Positions 59,786 through 64,000 of a stretch of DNA of 64,000 bases are shown here, piece after piece; position 1 is the first letter of the stretch, and the number at the start of each line of letters is the position of its first letter. The stretch is from Actinoplanes derwentensis (GTDB taxonomy: Bacteria; Actinomycetota; Actinomycetes; Mycobacteriales; Micromonosporaceae), in contig NZ_LT629758.1 in assembly GCF_900104725.1 (NCBI RefSeq), forward strand, positions 1,736,001 through 1,800,000. The letters run 5' to 3'. The notes under the pieces were generated by a model, which did not search any database, was not told the DNA's origin, and worked only from the letters and a program-made list of their open reading frames with translations. A program made the translations under genes and the position numbers.

Positions 59786-61228
59786 ATGCCGGTTTGGCTC
59801 ACGTCACCCAAGGTGCTGCGCACCGAGATCCTGGCCGGGCTGGTCGTGGCGCTCGCCCTGATCCCGGAGGCGATCTCGTTCTCGATCCTCGCCAACGTCG
59901 ACCCGAAGGTCGGGCTCTTCGCCTCGTTCACGATGGCCGTCACGATCGCGATCTGCGGCGGCCGCCCAGCGATGATCTCCGCGGCCACCGGTGCCATCGC
60001 CCTGGTCGTCGCGCCGCTGGCCAAGGAACACGGGCTCGGCTACCTGACCGCCGCGGTGGTGCTCGGCGGCCTGCTGCAGATCGCCCTCGCCGCGGCCGGA
60101 GTGGCGAAACTGATGCGTTTCATCCCGCGCAGCGTGATGGTCGGCTTCGTCAACGCCCTCGCGATCCTGATCTTCACCGCGCAACTGCCGCACCTGATCG
60201 GCGTGCCCTGGCTGGTCTACCCCCTGGTCGCGGTCGCGCTGGCGATCATGTTCGTGCTGCCCCGGTTCTTCACCGCGATCCCGGCGCCGCTGATCGCGAT
60301 CGTGCTGATCACCGCATTCGTGCTGATCGCGCACGTCACCGTGCCGAACGTCGGTGACGAGGGCACCCTGCCGGACAGCCTGCCAGTCTTCGGTATCCCC
60401 GAGGTCCCGTTCAGCCTGGCCACTCTGACCCTGATCGCGCCCTACGCGCTCGGTATCGCCCTGGTCGGGCTGATGGAATCGCTGATGACCGCCAAGCTGG
60501 TCGACGACGTCACCGACACCCGCTCCGACAAGACCCGCGAGTCGTGGGGACAGGGCGTCGCCAACATCGTCACCGGCTTCTTCGGCGGTATGGGCGGCTG
60601 CGCCATGATCGGCCAGACGATGATCAACGTGAAGGCGTCCGGCGCCCGCACCCGGCTGTCCACGTTCCTGGCCGGTGTCTTCCTGCTGATCCTGGTGGTG
60701 GTCCTCGGTGACGTGGTCGCACTGATCCCGATGGCCGCCCTGGTCGCCGTCATGATCATCGTGTCGGTGGGCACCTTCGACTGGCACAGCATCGCCCCCG
60801 CCACCCTCAAGCGGATGCCGGCCGGCGAGACCGTCGTCATGCTGATCACCGTCGCCGGCACCCTGGTCACCCACAACCTCGCGGTCGGCGTGATCCTCGG
60901 TGTCCTGGCCGCCATGGTGGTCTTCGCCCGGCGGGTGGCCCACTTCACCGAGGTCACCAGGATCGAGGACACCTATGTCGTACGCGGGGAACTGTTCTTC
61001 GCCTCCAGCAACGATCTCGTCCACCAGTTCGATTACGCCGGCGACCCGGACCACGTGGTCATCGACCTGAGCGCCGCCCACATCTGGGACGCGTCCTCGG
61101 TGGCCGCCCTCGACGCGATCACCCAGAAATACCGGTCACGCGGCAAGAACGTCGAGATCGTCGGCCTGAACGAGACCAGCGCCGGATTCCACCAGAACCT
61201 CGCAGGCAGGCTGAACGCCGGACACTGA
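59786..61228 (+). CDS. SulP family anion transporter with STAS domain
   Basis: A 480-residue transporter. About 12-14 helices cover residues 8-385, with SulP signatures LVVALALIPEAISFSILANV, GGRPAMISAATGAIALVV and FGGMGGCAMIGQTMINVKAS. A C-terminal STAS domain follows (VVIDLSAAHIWDASSVAALD). It probably takes up sulfate, bicarbonate or another anion. ATG 59786 has GAGAGGA upstream; GTG 59759 would add 9 residues. The MerR gene 6 bases downstream may be co-transcribed. Confidence 0.88.
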   Translation: MPVWLTSPKVLRTEILAGLVVALALIPEAISFSILANVDPKVGLFASFTMAVTIAICGGRPAMISAATGAIALVVAPLAKEHGLGYLTAAVVLGGLLQIALAAAGVAKLMRFIPRSVMVGFVNALAILIFTAQLPHLIGVPWLVYPLVAVALAIMFVLPRFFTAIPAPLIAIVLITAFVLIAHVTVPNVGDEGTLPDSLPVFGIPEVPFSLATLTLIAPYALGIALVGLMESLMTAKLVDDVTDTRSDKTRESWGQGVANIVTGFFGGMGGCAMIGQTMINVKASGARTRLSTFLAGVFLLILVVVLGDVVALIPMAALVAVMIIVSVGTFDWHSIAPATLKRMPAGETVVMLITVAGTLVTHNLAVGVILGVLAAMVVFARRVAHFTEVTRIEDTYVVRGELFFASSNDLVHQFDYAGDPDHVVIDLSAAHIWDASSVAALDAITQKYRSRGKNVEIVGLNETSAGFHQNLAGRLNAGH

Positions 61229-61234
61229 CAGACT

Positions 61235-61630
61235 GTGGCGATGACCGGACGGCACATGCAGATCGGGGAAGCAGCGGAACGGGTCGGGCTCAGCATCCGC
61301 ACCATCCGCCACTACGAGGAAGCCGGGCTGATCGTGCCGTCCGCCCGCAGCGACGGCGGCTTCCGGCTCTACACCGACCCCGATCTGGACCGCCTGCGCG
61401 TGGTGAAACGCATGAAACCACTCGGCTTCACCCTCGACGAGATGCGCGACCTGCTGCACATCCTGGACGAACTCACCGCCGGCACCGGCGACCGGGGCGC
61501 CCTGATCCAACGCCTCGCCGGTTACCACGAAGCCGCCGAAACCCGGGTCCAGGCATTACGCGACCAGCTGGCGCACGCCGAGGGCTTCGCCCAGCAGATG
61601 CGCGAACACCTGGACCAGCACAGCCGTTAG
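61235..61630 (+). CDS. MerR family transcriptional regulator
   Basis: A 131-residue MerR protein: winged helix-turn-helix at residues 8-75 (MQIGEAAERVGLSIRTIRHY, EEAGLIVPSARSDGGFRLYT, LGFTLDEMRDLLHILDELTA) and a C-terminal coiled-coil dimerisation helix. No cysteine-based metal site is seen, so the signal is probably not a metal. It starts 6 bases after the SulP gene and may regulate it. Confidence 0.88.
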   Translation: MAMTGRHMQIGEAAERVGLSIRTIRHYEEAGLIVPSARSDGGFRLYTDPDLDRLRVVKRMKPLGFTLDEMRDLLHILDELTAGTGDRGALIQRLAGYHEAAETRVQALRDQLAHAEGFAQQMREHLDQHSR

Positions 61631-61641
61631 CCCGCCGCTAT

Positions 61642-61672
61642 CCGGCGGTCACCGGTTCGTGGCGACCGCCGG
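61642..61672. terminator. Bidirectional hairpin terminator
   Basis: CCGGCGGTC and GACCGCCGG (9 bp) with a 13-base loop, between the MerR gene and the converging repeat-protein gene. Confidence 0.7.
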
Positions 61673-61703
61673 CACCCGGCCCGTCGGCCGGGGCCGATGG
61701 CTG

Positions 61704-62219
61704 TCAGAGGTGCGGGAGGACGAACATGTAGCCCTGCGCCGAGTGGCCGCCGCCGCTGGGGCACCGGCCCTTGTTCTCGTAACCGTCGTAGAACATCACG
61801 TGACATTTACGGCAGTAGCGCCACTCCGACTGGGAGCCGGCGCCGGTCACCATGTCGTGCGGCAGCACGAAGTTCAGGCCCTGGGCGGCGTGCCCGCCTC
61901 CGGCGGGGCAGACGCCCGCCGGTGAGTAGCCGTTGTAGAACATCGCCTGGCACTTGCGGCAGTACCGCCACTGCGCCTGCGCGGTGGGTGTCTCCACACT
62001 GCTGTGCGGCAGCGCGAAGTACAGCCCGCTCGCCACGTGCCCGCCGCCGCCGGGGCAGGAGCCCTTGCCGGCGTACCCGTCGAAGAACATCTCGTGGCAG
62101 TGGTCGCAGTAGCGCCAGTAGTTCTGCGTCGGCGCGCCGGCCCGGGCCGGCGCCGGGATCGTCAAGGCCCCGGCGGCGACCGCGGCGCCCAGTAAAGTCC
62201 GTCGTGTCAGGTTTGTCAT
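61704..62219 (-). CDS. Tat-exported protein with three Cys/His repeats
   Basis: A 171-residue protein. The start MTNLTRRTLLGAAVAAG is a twin-arginine signal with cut after PARA (about residue 27). The rest is three repeats of about 47 residues, each of the form WRYC-x2-C-x2-MF-x2-GY-x3-G-x-CP-x-GGGH-x2-G-x2-F-x-LPH. Three Cys and one or two His per repeat could bind zinc. Tat export of a folded, metal-loaded protein would fit. No known function. The frame is open further upstream, but the Tat signal decides the start. Confidence 0.75.
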   Translation of the reverse strand: MTNLTRRTLLGAAVAAGALTIPAPARAGAPTQNYWRYCDHCHEMFFDGYAGKGSCPGGGGHVASGLYFALPHSSVETPTAQAQWRYCRKCQAMFYNGYSPAGVCPAGGGHAAQGLNFVLPHDMVTGAGSQSEWRYCRKCHVMFYDGYENKGRCPSGGGHSAQGYMFVLPHL

Positions 62220-62317
62220 GTTTTCATGATAGATATCAGCCTTGGGGGATTTCGAACCGGCGGGCGTAGAGTCGAGGCACATCACCGGTACCGGTGGTCC
62301 TGACGACGGGACGTCCG

Positions 62318-63232
62318 ATGGCATCACCGATCGTTTCCCGCGCCCGCGCGCAGGCCTTCTACCGTGCCGTGGTCACGGCGGGCCGGGCACCCTCGGCGCA
62401 CAACACCCAACCGTGGCGGTGGCGCGCCTCCGGCCCGGTGCTGGACCTGCTCGCCGGCCCGGCCGGGCACCTCGCGATGATCGGCTGCGGCGCGGCCCTG
62501 CACCACGCCCGGCTGAGTCTGGCCGCGCAGGGCTGGCGGGCGACCGTCGAGCGCCGCTCCCGTTCGGCCCGCTCCGGCCCGCTGGCCCGGTTGCGCCTGG
62601 AGGGCCGGGCCCCGGCCAGTCCCGGCACCGCCCGGCTGGCCCGTGCCGTCCGTCAGCGGCACACCGACCCGCGGCCGGTCACCGGCCGGGCGATCACCGC
62701 CGAGGAGATGCGCAACCTGGTCCGGGCGTTCCACTCGCACGATGTCGGGTTGCACGTGCTGCGTCCGCATCAGGTTCTCGACCTGGCGGTGGCGGTGGCC
62801 GGCGAGGGTGCCGCCGACCCGGCTGAGCAGCAGTGGCACGAGCAGCTGGCGCTGTGGACCGGCGGTGACCGGATCGTCGGCGCCGCCGACCGTGGCCGGC
62901 TGCCCGTGCGGTGCGGCTCGCGGGACCGGGCGGCGACGTTCGCTGTCCTGCACGGGCGCGGCGATCACGACATGGACTGGTTGTACGCGGGGGAGGCGCT
63001 GTCGGCGGGCTGGCTGGCGGCTACTCAGCAGGGGGTGTCGGTGCTGCCGTTCTCGGCGCCGATCGAGCGGGCGGACGCGCGGGAGATGCTGCGGCGGGCG
63101 GTGCCCGAGGCGGCCCAGCCGTACGTGATGATCCGCCTGGGCCGCCACGCCACCCAGGCTGTCGCGGGCCCCACCTCGCGGCTGGGTGTCCGGCAGATCA
63201 TCGACCGGGGTACACGCCGGCAAACGGTGTGA
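62318..63232 (+). CDS. Acg-like nitroreductase-family protein
   Basis: A 304-residue protein of the Acg/nitroreductase-like group: APSAHNTQPWRWRASGPVLD near the N-terminus (the FMN-binding HNTQPW motif), then RQRHTDPRPVTGRAITAEEM, and the C-terminal GWLAATQQGVSVLPFSAPIE and PYVMIRLGR. In mycobacteria Acg proteins are dormancy-linked and bind FMN without clear reductase activity. It is divergent from the Tat repeat protein and followed by a GAF/PAS sensor, which suggests a stress or redox signalling context. Confidence 0.82.
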   Translation: MASPIVSRARAQAFYRAVVTAGRAPSAHNTQPWRWRASGPVLDLLAGPAGHLAMIGCGAALHHARLSLAAQGWRATVERRSRSARSGPLARLRLEGRAPASPGTARLARAVRQRHTDPRPVTGRAITAEEMRNLVRAFHSHDVGLHVLRPHQVLDLAVAVAGEGAADPAEQQWHEQLALWTGGDRIVGAADRGRLPVRCGSRDRAATFAVLHGRGDHDMDWLYAGEALSAGWLAATQQGVSVLPFSAPIERADAREMLRRAVPEAAQPYVMIRLGRHATQAVAGPTSRLGVRQIIDRGTRRQTV

Positions 63233-63295
63233 TTCGCGGCGGCCGTCCGGGGAACATCATCGACGACCCGTTGCCGCACCCGAATCAGGTTGATC

Positions 63296-64000
63296 ATGCT
63301 GTTCGTCGACGAGACAGTGCTGGGCGATCCCGCGCGCCTGGCGGCGGTGGACCGGGCGCGACGGTTGTTACCCGTACAGCCGCTGCCGTTGAACGCGCTG
63401 GTCCGGATGGCCGCCCGGCTGTTGCACGCGCCGCTGGCGACGATGGCCCTCGCGGGCCGTGACGGGGAGCACCTGGTGAGCGCGCACGGAGCCGGGGAGG
63501 CGGGCGCCGAGGGGGCGTGCGGGCACGTGGTCAGCCTGAACCGCCCGGTGCGCAGCGGTTTCCTGGGGGTGCCGATCCGTGACGACGGCGGCCAGCCGGT
63601 CGGGGCCCTCGCCGTCTTCGACTCCGCGGAGCGGGTGTGGACCGACGGTGAGGAGGCGGCGCTGACCGAGATCGCCGAGCTGCTGCGGGCCACCGGCGAG
63701 GCGGAGGCACGGGACCGTAGCCTGCTGTCGGTGCTGCTGGAGAACCTGTCGGCGTCGGTCATCGCCTGTGACGACACCGGCCGGGTGATCGCGTTGAACC
63801 GGTCGGCGCGGGAGGCGCACGGGCTGTCCGCGACCGGGCCGATGCCGCCGGACTACGAGTCGACCGCCGACGGGGTGCTGCGCGACTCCGCGATGCGGCC
63901 GCTGGCCGGGGATCACACTCCGTTGATCCGCGCGCTGCACGGGGAACACCTCGACGCGGTGGACGTGCTGACCACCACGCCCGGCGACCAGATCCGCACC
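63296..64000 (+). CDS. GAF/PAS sensory protein, N-terminal part
   Basis: The frame is open from ATG 63296 to the window edge (235 codons, cut off). Residues 35-140 form a GAF domain (LNALVRMAARLLHAPLATMA, FLGVPIRDDGGQPVGALAVF, WTDGEEAALTEIAELL). A PAS domain begins near residue 155 (LLSVLLENLSASVIACDDTG, RVIALNRSAREAHG). The output domain (kinase, PP2C phosphatase or diguanylate cyclase) lies beyond the window. Start is fair: AGG lies 7 bases upstream and the first residues precede the GAF domain by the usual length. Confidence 0.75.
   Translation, partial: MLFVDETVLGDPARLAAVDRARRLLPVQPLPLNALVRMAARLLHAPLATMALAGRDGEHLVSAHGAGEAGAEGACGHVVSLNRPVRSGFLGVPIRDDGGQPVGALAVFDSAERVWTDGEEAALTEIAELLRATGEAEARDRSLLSVLLENLSASVIACDDTGRVIALNRSAREAHGLSATGPMPPDYESTADGVLRDSAMRPLAGDHTPLIRALHGEHLDAVDVLTTTPGDQIRT

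Overview
The window is a high-GC actinobacterial chromosome segment. Host genes are strongly GC-rich at third codon positions, use GTG/TTG starts, often overlap by 4 bp (ATGA/GTGA), and are rich in TetR, LysR, MarR and MerR regulators. An Actinoplanes-like Micromonosporaceae host is my inference from gene style only. No rRNA, tRNA or CRISPR was recognised.

Left host arm (1-15.4 kb). It starts with regulators (TetR, two LysR) beside a P-loop kinase, a DapA-like aldolase, an EamA exporter and a GNAT acetyltransferase. A tight three-gene operon follows (5914-9163): N-carbamoylputrescine amidohydrolase, agmatine deiminase and an FAD amine oxidase, together a route from agmatine through putrescine to 4-aminobutanal. 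Next is an operon with a membrane/SRPBCC protein, a methyltransferase-DCC fusion and a TetR regulator, with two matching dyads at its promoter. Two CNNM/CBS (hemolysin C-like) membrane proteins close this arm.

Prophage (15,438-42,214). A small siphovirus-type prophage sits inside the 5' end of a MerR-family gene, bounded by a 62-bp perfect direct repeat (attL 15438-15499, attR 42153-42214). The phage side supplies a new start codon and a promoter, so the MerR frame is restored with only residues 2-3 changed. Gene order is early genes (a Bro-N/KilA-C antirepressor, small unknowns, a holin on the minus strand, HNH proteins), terminase, portal, a protease-capsid fusion, connectors, tail, tape measure, tail fibres, endolysin and integrase. 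The region is lower in GC than the host.

Five insertion sequences of four kinds lie in the prophage; I see none in the host flanks. They are one ISAs1-type in terL, two identical IS30-type in opposite orientation in the tape measure gene, one IS5/IS1031-type with a passenger gene in a tail fibre gene, and one IS5/ISL2-type that separates a ribosome-binding site from its start codon. Each has a perfect target duplication, and removing IS plus one duplication restores every reading frame. Without IS DNA the element would be about 20.8 kb. It should be unable to make virions, while its integrase and att sites look intact.

Right host arm (42.1-64 kb). It holds the restored MerR gene, a deleted azoreductase pseudogene beside a MarR gene, a lipoprotein, a ThuA-like protein, a secreted subtilisin, a STAND ATPase regulator, an alpha/beta hydrolase with divergent TetR, an MFS exporter with divergent TetR, a ChvE/GguAB-type sugar ABC operon, a SulP transporter, a MerR regulator, a Tat-exported triple-repeat Cys/His protein, an Acg-like nitroreductase and a truncated GAF/PAS sensor.
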